Source: CAWAND01 sp963807065
GTDB taxonomy: Bacteria; Chloroflexota; Anaerolineae; Anaerolineales; E44-bin32
Direction: 5' to 3'
Assembly: GCA_963807065.1 (NCBI GenBank)
Contig: CAWDZQ010000004.1
Location: forward strand, 1,116,001-1,180,000
Length of the DNA stretch: 64,000 nt
Part shown: positions 9,070 to 18,862 of the stretch, one piece after another
How positions within the stretch are numbered: the first letter of the stretch is position 1
Layout: each line of letters begins with the position of its first letter
The notes under the pieces: generated by a model
Told to the model about the DNA's origin: nothing
Database searches by the model: none
The model's input: the letters and a program-made list of their open reading frames with translations, nothing else
Program-made: the position numbers and the translations under genes

Positions 9070-9097
9070 TTGTCGCGCTTGTCACCCCCCGCGACAA
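9070..9097. repeat. Inverted repeat upstream of the M29 peptidase gene
   Basis: TTGTCGCG (9070-9077) and CGCGACAA (9090-9097) are perfect inverted arms around a 12-base spacer. They lie between the CRP-like site and the peptidase start, and could be an operator or an mRNA leader hairpin. Confidence 0.5.
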
Positions 9098-9120
9098 GCA
9101 ACGCCGGCCCGCGGCCGTTA

Positions 9121-9138
9121 TTGTGAATTCCTTCACAA
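9121..9138. promoter_or_regulatory. CRP-like palindrome TTGTGA-N6-TCACAA
   Basis: A perfect TTGTGA-ATTCCT-TCACAA inverted repeat. The core TGTGA-N6-TCACA equals the E. coli CRP consensus. It lies in the gap upstream of the M29 peptidase operon and downstream of the lipoprotein gene ending at 9194. It is one of at least six similar sites in this window. Confidence 0.65.
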
Positions 9139-9193
9139 TTGTCACCAGGGCCGGCGCCGTGAGCCTGCTCTGTCTGGGTCCGCCAGATTCCGC

Positions 9194-10793
9194 CTAAGGC
9201 TGGCCGGCGTTGGTCAGGACAATGAACCTTGCTGGGCCGATGTGGGCCAGGCCGCTGCCGTCTGCCCCGACCGTCCAAAGGCTGTCGGCCTCGCATCCGT
9301 CACCGCAATCGACAGGCGACCATTGAACCAGAAGACTCTGGTTGTTCAACCAGGCGATCACATGGTAGATGCCGCCTTCCTGGTCTAGGATCGCCTGGGA
9401 ACCCCCCTTCGATCGGTCTGAGACGGCCACCCAACCGTGCTGGTCGTCCGGGCCGCCGGCCAGCATGGCGTAAGCCACTCGGCTTCCGTCGGGGCTGAAG
9501 ATGGCGCTGCCGGTGAGATAGGGCTGGGAAATCTCGGCGGGAGCTTCAACGGCCTCCGTTTGGCCCCCATCCAATGTCAGCAAATTAATCTCTCCCGGTG
9601 GGCAGTGCCAGGAAGCCAAGGACCCGTCTGGCGACAGGGCGTCCAGGCACAGGCCTGTGCTCCCCTGCGGGGTCCACTCGATCATCGGAGTCACCTGGCC
9701 ATCAACGAGGTTGAGGCGGTACAGGCTGGAAGCGCCGCCGAAGGGGATGTAGCCTCCGATGCCCCACGGCTCACGGCTGAAAAGAAGGGTCTTGCCGTCC
9801 GCAGCCCAACCCTGGACCAGCAGGTGGGTGGGCTGGTTGGCCTGCAGCGTTTCGGAATAAACAGCCCGGACCGACGTTCCGGCCAGGTCGCTCACGAAGA
9901 TGGTCGCCAGGCTGCCTTCACTTTGGGGCGCCACCGTCCAGGCCAGCTGCGCCGGTTGGTCAGCCTGGCCAGGCCACACCGCCAAGTTGGCGTCCGGCCG
10001 ATCGATGAACGCCACCTGATACAAGCCGTCCGGAGTGGTCATCATGACGCTGGCGGTGGGGTGGAAGGAATCGGAGGCGTAAACAAAGATCCGGCTCTGG
10101 GCCACCCCGCCCTGAGGCGACAGACCGGTTGTGGGGAGCGCATGGGTGTCTAGGGCGATGCCGGTGTCGATCACCTGGAGCAGGCCCTGATTATCCCAGA
10201 CGGCGGCATGCACGTGGATGGGGAAGTACTGCTCATCCCAGCCGAAATCGACGCCCGACAGCGGCTCCCCGGCGTGCAGGTTGACGACGATCGCAGCCAT
10301 GTCCTCCTGGACCTGAGGCTGGGTCCACATCCCGGGGCCGAGCACGGCCCGGTTGGCGGCCGAGCTCGGGTCGATGGCCACGCAGTGGGCGCCGGCATCA
10401 AGCCCAGAGAAGCGATAGGCCCCGTTGGCATCGGAGAGTACGGTCTGAAGCGCCTCCCCCCCAGGGCATGCGCCAGCCAGCAGCGCCACGGTCACGCCAG
10501 GCAGGCCGGGCTCGAAGGCTTGCCGGGTCCCGTCGGCATGGTACCGGCCGAGGGCGGAGTCCTGTTGGGTACACCCCGGGGGAGTTCTGGGTCAAGGCTG
10601 GCTCGCCGTCGGCGCCCGAGTCGCACAGGTCGTGCCAGACGGTGCCGCCGATCGAAGCCAAGGCGAAACCGGCCGGTGTGGCGTCGGTGGATCCAGGGAC
10701 TACCGGTGTGGGATTGACGAAGGCCGGACTCTGGCAGGCAACCAGTGCCAGAATGATCAGCCCGAACAGGGACGAACGGACTGCGTGGGTCAT
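9194..10793 (-). CDS. SdrD-B/beta-propeller lipoprotein, split by a frameshift
   Basis: The gene begins at 10793 with a lipoprotein signal (MTHAVRSSLFGLIILALVAC). It then enters an SdrD-B-like domain (GTVWHDLCDSGADGEPAL). Near 10571-10582, in a C5G4 run, the frame is lost. The other frame continues in register as GCTQQDSALGRYHADG, then PGLPGVTVALLAGAC, completing the same domain, and leads into TolB/WD40-like blades (FSPDGSRVAY, DALSPDGSLASW) to the stop at 9194. Corrected length is about 530 residues. It is probably a surface protein. The break in a homopolymer could be a sequencing error or a real lesion. Confidence 0.8.
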
Positions 10794-10992
10794 TGGGGTC
10801 TCCCCTTGAACCAGGCAATCCCGCCCGATTGTCGGTTCTGCACGCCTGGTAGACGAGGTGATGCCGCACCCAAGGCGGAGGTGCGGCACTAAGAGGATCG
10901 GATCATAGCACGGAAAAATGTGCCTGTGATCTGCCTTTTGTCACGGTTTGAAACGGATGAAAGGAGCGCGGCCGGCGGTCACCCTCGGCGGG

Positions 10993-12126
10993 CTAGGGCA
11001 CTCCGTCACAGGCGTGTGGGAGCTGGCCAGTGGCATCCGCCAGGCTGCTGGCGCTGACCACTTGGGCCATTTGAATCGCGAGCGGCTGGAACGGCGGCAC
11101 ACCTTGAATGGCGGGCTGTGCGAGATGCAAAACGTAGCATCCGACGAAGTACTGGGTGCTTGCGGACGTGGTCACCGATGCCACGGCGACCGGAAGACGG
11201 TAGTGGAGCTGTCCAGCGCCGGCGTCGGCTAACGGGTCACCCAAGGTAACAGACACGCTGTCGGTGTCGGCGTAACCGTCCTGGAAATCACTGAAGGTGG
11301 GCAGTCCAGGAGAACTCGGCTCCCAGTAGGAGTAGGCGCGCACGTACTCTTTGCGGTTAATGGCGTTGAACAACGAACGGATGACCTGAGTAGGACCGCT
11401 TCGGTCGTCAAGATAGATCGATGCGTCCACGCCGGTGGCCGGTGTGGTGGGCTGGGGGGTGAGCACGGGAACTGGCCCGGTAGCGATGCCATCGCAGGCA
11501 TGGACCAAAAGGTCGGCCGTGTCGGCGCTGTTGTCCTCTGTCTGAAGCGCGCCAGCGCGTATGGCCAGCGGCTGGAAAGGCGGCTCGCCCTGGAATCCCG
11601 GCTGGCTGATGTGCAACGTGTAGCAGCCGGCGAAAGTCTGTAGGTCGCTGGATGTGGAGGTGGACTTCAACACCACGGGCACGGTGTAGTAAAGTTGGCC
11701 GGCGCCAGCGTCGCCCCCCACCAGACCCAGGCTGACCTGCACGTTGTCGGTGTCCTGATATCCCTGTTGGAACTGCTCGAAGGAGGGCAGGTTCTCAGCA
11801 TTGTCCTCCCAGTAGCCATAGGCGCGCAGGTACTCATGCCGGTTGATGGCGTTGAAAAGGGAAAGGACAACGCCCTGTGGCGTGCTGCGGTCGTCCAGGT
11901 ACCCGGGTGGCGCGGCGCTGTCAGTGGCGGTCGGCGGCGGGAGGGTGGGGGCAATGGTTGCGGTGGCTGGCGTCGGCCCCGCAGTTTCGCTGACAGCCGG
12001 GGTCGTTGGTTGGCTCGTCGCTCCCGCCGTGGCGGTGGCGGCGACGCCCGGCCCGAGGTTGCAGGCAAGCAAAGCACCTGAAAGGGCCAGGGGAAACAGG
12101 AGTCCCAACATGGATTTTCGAACCAT
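10993..12126 (-). CDS. Lipoprotein with two tandem homologous domains
   Basis: A 377-residue protein starting MVRKSMLGLLFPLALSGALLAC, with the lipobox cysteine near residue 22 and a Thr/Pro-rich linker. Two copies of a roughly 130-residue domain follow. Each begins YLDDRS...LFNAINR.EY.RAY.YWE, contains GAGQL.Y and GCY.LH..QP..QG.PPFQPLAI, and ends HACDG. The domain is an NTF2-like candidate by its pattern, but I cannot assign it. The longer ORF to 12219 adds a leader with no signal. The duplicated fold suggests an extracytoplasmic binding role. Confidence 0.75.
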   Translation of the reverse strand: MVRKSMLGLLFPLALSGALLACNLGPGVAATATAGATSQPTTPAVSETAGPTPATATIAPTLPPPTATDSAAPPGYLDDRSTPQGVVLSLFNAINRHEYLRAYGYWEDNAENLPSFEQFQQGYQDTDNVQVSLGLVGGDAGAGQLYYTVPVVLKSTSTSSDLQTFAGCYTLHISQPGFQGEPPFQPLAIRAGALQTEDNSADTADLLVHACDGIATGPVPVLTPQPTTPATGVDASIYLDDRSGPTQVIRSLFNAINRKEYVRAYSYWEPSSPGLPTFSDFQDGYADTDSVSVTLGDPLADAGAGQLHYRLPVAVASVTTSASTQYFVGCYVLHLAQPAIQGVPPFQPLAIQMAQVVSASSLADATGQLPHACDGVP

Positions 12127-12305
12127 CACAGCCTGCCTTGTGTCTTTGACCGCCGGGGGGCCTGCGTTCAGGGCAGGACGGGGACCGGCGGCACGGACCC
12201 AAAAACCGGGCTCTCCCAACGGTCAGCGGGGACTTGAGCGCCGGTCTTTGATGAGTTTACCACCTCGCCGGGGTCGACGAGGCGGGTCGCGTGTTCAGGT
12301 GGTGG

Positions 12306-13241
12306 TCAGGGCGGGGTGCCGTCATCCGAGCTGAGGACGCGGACGCCGATGTGGTGATCCTGGTACTCCGGGGGATCCTCAAAATGACGATAAGCGGAAC
12401 GAGCCACGTAGGGGACGCTCCCCCACCAACCCCCCTTTTCCACTTTGCGGAAGCCGTGATCCGGGCCGGGGGGATCCTGAGCCGGGCTGGTTTCGTAATA
12501 ATGGACGTCCAGCCAATCGCCGACCCATTCCATCAGGTTGCCACTCATATCCAGGGCGCCCACCCAGCTGGCACCTCCGGGGAAGCTGCCTACCGGGAGG
12601 CTCGCCTGGCTGTCGACAACATTCGCCAAGGAGGGATCCCAGGCTTCGCCCCACGGATAGGTCAAGGAGTCAAGCCCCCGGGCGGCGTACTCCCACTCGG
12701 CCTCTGTGGGAAGCCGACCCCCACGCCAATGGGCATAGGCTTGGGCTTCGTACCACGTGATGCAGGCGCGTGGCTGGTCCGGGGCAGTGCCCTCGCACCC
12801 CCGCGGCGGCCGGACGATTTGGTGCGATAGCCAGTCCCAACCCTCGGGTGACCACACAGCTTCGTCGGTGTAGCCGCCGGCGTCGACGAAGGCCTGAAAT
12901 GCGGCGTTGGTCACCTCGAACTTGTCCAACCAGAAGCCGCTGGTGATTTCCACCCTATGCTGCGGGGCCTCGCTCGATGGCTCACGGGTTGCCCAGAGTG
13001 GTACGGCCAGCTCTTCAGCGTGGTTACTGCCCATCAAGAACGCTCCGGCCGGCACCCAAACCTGTTGAATGCCGAGCGCATCGGGGCGCGTCTCGCCCGC
13101 GGCGTGCTGGGGCGTTGCGGTGGGCGTGGGCGGCATCGCCGTCTCCGTTGTTCGGGCTGGGGTCGGCGACATGGTCTGTGTCTGACAGGATGCTGTCAGC
13201 AGGAGCCCGAGCGCGGTGACGACCGCGGTGTGCAGGTTCAT
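12306..13241 (-). CDS. Formylglycine-generating-enzyme-like (SUMF1) lipoprotein lacking catalytic cysteines
   Basis: A 311-residue protein with a signal peptide and lipobox (LLLTASC) followed by an FGE-sulfatase domain. Typical motifs are WVPAGAFLMGS, HRVEITSGFWLDKFEVTNAAFQAFV, WYEAQAYAHWRGGRLPTEAEWEYAARG, YPWG and DMSGNLMEWVGDW. In true formylglycine-generating enzymes two cysteines follow the RGGSW motif. Here that region reads EKGGWWGSVPYVARSAYRH with none. I infer a non-oxidising, possibly ligand-binding member exported to the cell surface. Confidence 0.88.
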   Translation of the reverse strand: MNLHTAVVTALGLLLTASCQTQTMSPTPARTTETAMPPTPTATPQHAAGETRPDALGIQQVWVPAGAFLMGSNHAEELAVPLWATREPSSEAPQHRVEITSGFWLDKFEVTNAAFQAFVDAGGYTDEAVWSPEGWDWLSHQIVRPPRGCEGTAPDQPRACITWYEAQAYAHWRGGRLPTEAEWEYAARGLDSLTYPWGEAWDPSLANVVDSQASLPVGSFPGGASWVGALDMSGNLMEWVGDWLDVHYYETSPAQDPPGPDHGFRKVEKGGWWGSVPYVARSAYRHFEDPPEYQDHHIGVRVLSSDDGTPP

Positions 13242-13406
13242 CGATTTTCATCCCCTGGCGGCTGGGACGGCCGGTCGTGGTGTTTACACCCCTGGCCAGC
13301 CGGGGGTTCATCCCGCATGACCCATGCCTGCCGCAGCCAACCGGTCGGCAGATAGGGGCCGATAGGGTTTGCCCCCATTGCAGGTCGGGGCAGGAAGGCC
13401 GGCAAG

Positions 13407-14297
13407 CTAGGGCGTAAAGTCGAAGCTCCGCGTGGCACAGGTCCCCCCCTGGTTGGTCTCCGCGCAAACCGTGATCGTGGCATGCAGGCTATGACCGCTG
13501 GGATCATAGATAAACGAGTGGGCGTAGGCATAGCCCGTGTCGCCTGGCGCAAGCTTGGGGATGCCGTTGGCCACGGGACATCCGCTCAGCTTGTCGAAGT
13601 TGTTGGCGGACGAACTCACCGTTGTGCCGGTGTCATTGTCCTTCGCGGTCACGGCGACCGATTTCAGCGTGAGGCTGCCGGAGTTCACGATCTTGAATCC
13701 CGGATCCCAGCCTACGCAGCCTTCCATGTAGGAATAGGACGCGCTGAAACCTATGGAGGGGGTCGGTGTCGGGGGCGGGGTGCTGAGCGGGAGCAGAGAT
13801 GTGTCTCCGCTAACATCGGTATAGCGCAGCCACAGCCAGCAAGTTTGACCGGGGTGATTGGGATCGTTGACGATGGCGTAATCGGATACGGACGTTCGCC
13901 CAACGACGGTCAGGTCCATCCCCGCGCTGGCCGTATACCGCAGGTCATAGACGGTCCCCGGCCCCGTCCGGCAGTTGGTGTTCTGGTTGACGTGCGCCAT
14001 GGGAACGGTGGGGGTGGCGGTGTCCGGGGGCGTAGGTGTGTCCGCTGGGGTATCCGTGGCTGCCGGAGTTGCAGAGGCCTGCCCAGGGCCTGGGATGACG
14101 GTCGCGGCTTCAGTTGGGTTCGGCTGCGATGCGGCATCGAGCGTGGCCCGAGCAGAGGTGCCCACAGCCTGCATCGTTTGTGTGGCTTCGAGGGCCGGCT
14201 TGCTGCCTGGAAGAAGCAGGCCGGAGGGTCCGCAGGCGGCCAAGATGATGGCTCCCAAGCTCAGTAGGGCCAAAGGGCGGGATGTCAGGTTTGGCAT
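13407..14297 (-). CDS. SH3-like domain lipoprotein
   Basis: A 296-residue lipoprotein (lipobox LGAIILAAC) with a Thr/Pro-rich linker at about residues 55-98. It has an SH3b-like region (HVNQNTNCRTGPGTVYDLRY ... CWLWLRYTDVSGD) and a C-terminal domain of about 110 residues (GCVGWDPGFKIVNSGSLTLKSVAVTAKD, LAPGDTGYAYAHSF), possibly a beta-sandwich. AAGGAG precedes the ATG. It probably binds the cell envelope. A decayed copy lies immediately upstream at 14343-14983. Confidence 0.8.
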   Translation of the reverse strand: MPNLTSRPLALLSLGAIILAACGPSGLLLPGSKPALEATQTMQAVGTSARATLDAASQPNPTEAATVIPGPGQASATPAATDTPADTPTPPDTATPTVPMAHVNQNTNCRTGPGTVYDLRYTASAGMDLTVVGRTSVSDYAIVNDPNHPGQTCWLWLRYTDVSGDTSLLPLSTPPPTPTPSIGFSASYSYMEGCVGWDPGFKIVNSGSLTLKSVAVTAKDNDTGTTVSSSANNFDKLSGCPVANGIPKLAPGDTGYAYAHSFIYDPSGHSLHATITVCAETNQGGTCATRSFDFTP

Positions 14298-14342
14298 GGA
14301 TGGACTCCTTGTTGGACCGCTAGGACGTTGAGGCTCTTCATC

Positions 14343-14983
14343 CTATGGGATGACGTCGAATGCTTGCACAGGGCATACGATCTGATCATGATCTAGGGTG
14401 GCACACGCTATCAGGGTCGTGTGCAGGGCATGCCCGCTTTGATCATATGCGAACGACACAGTCTGTGTGTAACCCATCTCCCCCGGCGCGAGGCGGACTC
14501 GATTTTCAACTTGAGCGCAGCCGCTGTTCCCGGCAAAACTCGTGGAGGCGGACTCCACCATTGTGTTAGTTGCCTCGTCTTCCACCGTAACCGCGACAGC
14601 CGTGAGGCTTCGGTTGCCCTTGTTGACATTCTCGAACTCTGGGACCCATCCATGACAGATTGGGATGCCGCCGAATCCGGCGCGGAGATCTACCGATGTC
14701 GTCGGAGTTGGGCCGGAAGGGATAAGAGAAAGTTGTGAGGAGTCGCCACTAGTCTCAACCTCGCTCAGCCAGATCCAACCCGCCCCGCTTGCCGAACTTG
14801 GATCCTTCACAAGGAGGCAGCCCCGGCTGTTCCTTGCGCGTCCATGGCCGGGTCCATCGCCGTCTCCGTGGGGTCGCGGGCCGGCTGGCTGCCGGTGAGC
14901 GGGAGTCCCGAGGCTTCACAGGCTCCACGCACGATGGATGACAGGACGGCGATTGTCCGGATGAGTTGGGGGCAGATTGGCAT
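14343..14983 (-). pseudogene. Decayed tandem duplicate of the SH3-like lipoprotein gene
   Basis: From the ATG at 14983 a 58-codon frame ends at TGA (14807-14809). It aligns with the start of the neighbour: AC-x-x-SGL-x-L-x-GS-x-PA is shared. The rest of the homology (GWIWLSEVETSGDSS, VAVTVEDEATNTMVESA, LAPGEMGYTQTVSFAYDQSGHALH) lies in another frame from 14810 to 14343. About 75 codons covering the SH3 core are missing at the junction. The copy therefore has an internal deletion plus frameshift. Both copies keep an AAGGA site before the ATG. Confidence 0.8.
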
Positions 14984-15157
14984 GTAGAATCCTTTGCAAC
15001 GGCGACGAGAGCCGGACTGTCCCTCATTCTATGGCAGGTGGGTCTGGTCGACAACGTTAGAAGGCACCCGCCTTGCGCACGCATGAAGGGTGCCGGCTGC
15101 GGTAGACTGGATCCGGACTCATCGGCACCAGGCAATTGCGGAATTCGAGGCGAAGGC

Positions 15158-15970
15158 ATGACCAGTGTGGTGATCACGGGAAGCACGCGCGGCATTGGAT
15201 TTAGTATGGCAAAGGCCTTCTTGGAGCGAGGTTGCTCAGTGCTGGTCAATGGACGATCAGCCGCCGCCGTCGAGGCTGCCGTGGCAGCCTTGGCGGGTGA
15301 GGGGCTCGCCGAACGGGTGGTAGGTCACGCCGCCGACGTGACCGACTTTGATCAAATCCAAAGGCTGTGGGATGTGGCGCGGGAGCGCTTCGGCCAGGTT
15401 GACATCTGGATCAATAACGCCGGTTTGGGTCACAAGCCGGAGCCCCCCTGGGAACAGCCGCCGGAGCTCGTCCACTCGGTCGTGGTGACCAATCTGTTGG
15501 GCGCCATGTACGGATCGATGGTGGCCCTGAAAGGCATGCTGGCCCAAGGGGACGGTGGGATCTACAACATGGAAGGCATGGGGAGCGACGGCCGCCGGCA
15601 CAAGGGCTTGATCTTCTATGGGACGACCAAGTACGGTCTGCGCTACTTCAATCAGGCTCTGGCGGAAGAGGCCCGTGGGACTGGGATCCTGGTGGGCGCT
15701 CTCCAGCCGGGGATGATCCTCACGGAGCTTGTTGTGGGACCTTACCGCGGCCGGCCGGATGAATGGAACCGGGTCAAGTCCATCTTCAACATCATCGCTG
15801 ACCGGGCTGAAACGGTCGCCCCCTGGATGGCTGATCGGGTGCTTTCCAACAAGAAGACGGGGGTGCGGATCGAGTGGCTGACGAGGCCGAAGCTGGTGCT
15901 GCGGTTCCTGACCGCACCCTTCATCAAGCGGCATGTGACCGACGGGATGGATCCAAACCACTCGCCCTAG
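15158..15970 (+). CDS. Short-chain dehydrogenase/reductase (SDR)
   Basis: A 270-residue NAD(P)-dependent oxidoreductase. The cofactor motif TGSTRGIG is at residues 7-14, NNAG in the middle, and YGTTK carries the catalytic Tyr and Lys. I chose the ATG at 15158, which follows GAGGCGAAGGC; the longer frame upstream overlaps the lipoprotein relic on the other strand. The substrate is unknown. The C-terminal tail after residue 220 (RPKLVLRFLTAPFIKRHV) is basic and hydrophobic, perhaps membrane-associated. Confidence 0.9.
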   Translation: MTSVVITGSTRGIGFSMAKAFLERGCSVLVNGRSAAAVEAAVAALAGEGLAERVVGHAADVTDFDQIQRLWDVARERFGQVDIWINNAGLGHKPEPPWEQPPELVHSVVVTNLLGAMYGSMVALKGMLAQGDGGIYNMEGMGSDGRRHKGLIFYGTTKYGLRYFNQALAEEARGTGILVGALQPGMILTELVVGPYRGRPDEWNRVKSIFNIIADRAETVAPWMADRVLSNKKTGVRIEWLTRPKLVLRFLTAPFIKRHVTDGMDPNHSP

Positions 15971-16085
15971 TCGGTGACAGGGGGCGACCCTCCCCGGCTC
16001 TTAAGCCACTGTGCCGGACCACTGGACCGGAGTTCTCGATTTGCCCTGATTCAGGCTGCCTCGACGATGGGGAACCAGACCGTGC

Positions 16086-16103
16086 TTGTGTATTTTGTCA
16101 CAA
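16086..16103. promoter_or_regulatory. CRP-like palindrome (one mismatch)
   Basis: TTGTGT-ATTTTG-TCACAA differs from the perfect form at one base. It lies in the gap upstream of the glycosyltransferase gene. Confidence 0.5.
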
Positions 16104-16241
16104 ACCGAAGGCGTGGCTGCAAGCACCTATGGTGACGGTGGCCTTGGGCGGCCGGCCCGTTGAGACTTGGGAACGCGGGTAAACTGGGACCCTTAGTCGG
16201 ACTGGGAGCATCCCCCCAGAAGGGCGTCGAGGCAAGGCGAT

Positions 16242-18161
16242 TTGGATCAGGCTATTCCGGGATCAACACCGGGTTCGAGATGGGGCTTGGGTCGGCTAGA
16301 GGCCGGACGCGTCCTATGGATTGGGCTGGCCGTCCTTCTGGTTCTGGGCGTTGCGATCGTTCGACACTACGGTGAGGGCGTGGATGAATGGCACAACGCC
16401 GTCTACGGCTGGGCGTTTGTCCATGCCTACGAGAAATTCAATCTCCTGACCAACCCCGGCATCGACTACTTCAACGGCCCGTTTTTCATGATGATCTGGG
16501 TTGTGGTCTCGCAGGCACTGCAGTGGGCCGTTCCGACGTGGATGCTGGTGGATGGGCACCATTTCACCACCTTCGTTACCTTCTTGGTCGGATTGTGGCT
16601 CTTGTATCGGCTCTGCCTGCGTTTTGTTTCGCCCCGCATGGCGTTGCTGACAGTGGCCCTGTTTGCGTCGCAGCCGGTCCTTTTCGGCCACGCTTTCATC
16701 AACCAGAAGGACACGCCATTGATGGTGTTCTTCCTGGGGTCGGTCGTCGCCGGATGGGCGGCGGCGGACCGATTGGCGTTGACTCCCCCCACGCGTACGG
16801 ATGAGCGCAGTACGGCCGACGATTGGCGCTCGCTCACGCCCCGGACGCGGCATATCATCTTGGCCGTGGTTGTGCTGGGCGCCGCTCTTCTGCTGGATCA
16901 GTGGGTCGTTCATGGGTTGGTTCGCCTGGCCGAGAGCGTCGTCCGCAGCGCATATCAAGGGGCGTCGCTGCCTCTGATCAACCGGGCCTTCGAGCGCGTG
17001 GCGACCGACGCTTACAAGACGCCGTTGCCCCTGTATCTGGACAAGCTCGACCGGGCGGCGTTTTGGTTGCGGCTGCCGGTTTCGGCAGGCTTGCTCGCTG
17101 GCGCGTGGTGGGGAACGGTGAAGTGTTTCCCGCGTTCGTCCGGACGCAGGCTGCGGACTTGGTGTAACCAATGGGGGTTGCTGCTCCTGGCAGGGGTCCT
17201 CGTTGGCGCCACCACGTCCATCCGCATCGTGGGGCCGATGGCCGGCGCGTTGGTGGTCTTGATACTGTTGGCCAGACTTGGCCGGGGGGGGATAGCCCCC
17301 GCATTGGCCTTGAGCCTGATAGGAGTTCTAACCACCTATCTGACTTGGCCGGCACTGTGGGGAAATCCGATCGGCCAATTCCTTGCGCACGCCGGCCAGG
17401 CGGCGGATTTCACCACTTCCAGCGTGCTCTATGCTGGAATGAATTACGAGTCGACCAATCTCCCCTGGCACTATCTCCCGTGGTTGCTGACGATTTAGTT
17501 GACCCTGCCGGCGGTGGCAGCCGTCCTGCTGGGGACTGTCGACGCCGTCAGTCGCGGCTTGAGCAGACAGCCGGGGCGCCTCGGCTTGCTGATCATCGGA
17601 ATCTGGGTGGCTGTTCCAGCGGCGGCCGTGATGTGGGGGTGGGTGTCCGTTTACAACAATTTCCGGCATGAACTGTTCATTCTCCCACCCTTGTTCGTTT
17701 TGGCGGGGATGGGCATGCAAGCGGCCTCTCGCATACCCCTGGGTAAACCCCTCAGGCTGATCCTGGCAGCCCTGATCTTGGTGCCCGGCCTGGCGGGAAT
17801 CCTGCGGCTTCACCCGTATGAGTACATTTACTACAACGCGCTGGTCGGAGGCGTGGATGGCGCGGTGGGCCGATACGAATTGGACTACTGGTGCACGTCC
17901 TTCCGGGAGGCGATGGTCTACATAGACGACCATGCCCCACCCGGCGGCGAGATTGGTGTGGCGGGTGCGCTGACCGACGCCGCTCCCTTCGCAAGGGACG
18001 ACCTCACGCTCTACCTCGACCGTTCGGGGAAGTCGATGCCCGATTTGGGCTTGATGTGCCAATCAGGCGCCGTCGGCCGCTTCTTCCCCGGTTTGCAGGA
18101 TGTGTTCGTGGTGAAACGCGGGATGGCGGTTCTGGCTGTGGTCAGGGGCCCAGGCGGCTGA
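16242..18161 (+). pseudogene. GT39-like glycosyltransferase interrupted by an in-frame TAG
   Basis: One frame of about 640 codons encodes a polytopic membrane glycosyltransferase of the ArnT/PMT (GT39-like) kind. An acidic DEWHN motif lies in the first luminal loop, HAFINQKDTPLM after helix 4, and there are about ten more hydrophobic segments. The frame is stopped by TAG at 17496-17498 (LPWLLTI*LTLPAV) and resumes without a shift. One C-to-T change of CAG (Gln) would explain it. The start is probably TTG at 16242 behind AAGGCGA. If the stop is real, the product is split at residue 418. Confidence 0.8.
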
Positions 18162-18370
18162 CGTTTCCCGAGTCGTCCATGCCCGCTCAGAATTCAGGGT
18201 GATCAGGGCGGTTCCATCTGTCGTCGGAAAGCGGGGGCATATTGGCGAGATCGGCAGGCGAAATGAGCTCAGACCGGGTGATGACTGTCCACCAAATCAT
18301 GACCCCCGTAGGAGCTCCCAATCGTCGGGCCGCTAAGGGCGTTAGAAGGCTTTGGTCTTGGCGGCGTGGG

Positions 18371-18862
18371 TCAACTGGCGCCCCAAAATCCACGGTGGAC
18401 TTCAAGGGCCTCATTCTCCAACACCGGACCCAGCACCTCCACCCGGCGTGATGCACGCGACAACACCTCGGCGCAGGCCAAGAGGAAGGCACCATCGGAT
18501 CCCGACTCACGTCGGATCAGATCATATAGGCCGGCCTGGCTCAAGCCAAACACGACGCGTCCAATACCGCCCCAGTAGATGGCGCCGGCACACATCGGAC
18601 AGGGTTCGGTGCTGGCGAAGAGCGTGGCGCCGGCCAGCTTATTTGAGGTGAGCCCCCGGTGGTGGGCAGCCGTCACCAAGTTGCTTTCCGCGTGGGCGGT
18701 AGGGTCATGGTCGGTGGCGACCGTGTTGCCGGCTTCGAGGAGCAAGCCTCCGTTCCCGTCCGCCAAGATCGCTCCAAACGGGTGGTTTCCGGCTTGCCGT
18801 GCGCGCTCGGCAGACCGGAAACTCTCGCGGAGCAGCTTGGTGTCCTGTTCGCTAATCGTCAT
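18371..18862 (-). CDS. Nucleoside/nucleobase deaminase (CDA superfamily)
   Basis: A 163-residue zinc deaminase with HAESN (zinc His and catalytic Glu) and PCPMCAGAIYW (zinc cysteines). The length and the motif spacing fit guanine deaminase/TadA-like free-base or nucleoside deaminases. AAAGGA precedes the ATG at 18862, which is preferred over 18919. No tRNA-binding features of TadA are obvious, so a nucleobase substrate is inferred. Confidence 0.9.
   Translation of the reverse strand: MTISEQDTKLLRESFRSAERARQAGNHPFGAILADGNGGLLLEAGNTVATDHDPTAHAESNLVTAAHHRGLTSNKLAGATLFASTEPCPMCAGAIYWGGIGRVVFGLSQAGLYDLIRRESGSDGAFLLACAEVLSRASRRVEVLGPVLENEALEVHRGFWGAS

Noticed and set aside
10925..10945. TGTGA...TTTTGTCACG upstream of the SdrD-B lipoprotein gene
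   Set aside because: The spacer is 11 bases instead of 6, so it does not fit the recurring palindrome.
18187..18510. 107-codon minus-strand frame overlapping the deaminase gene
   Set aside because: It overlaps the deaminase in another frame and its composition (Arg/Pro/Trp-rich) is that of a shadow frame.
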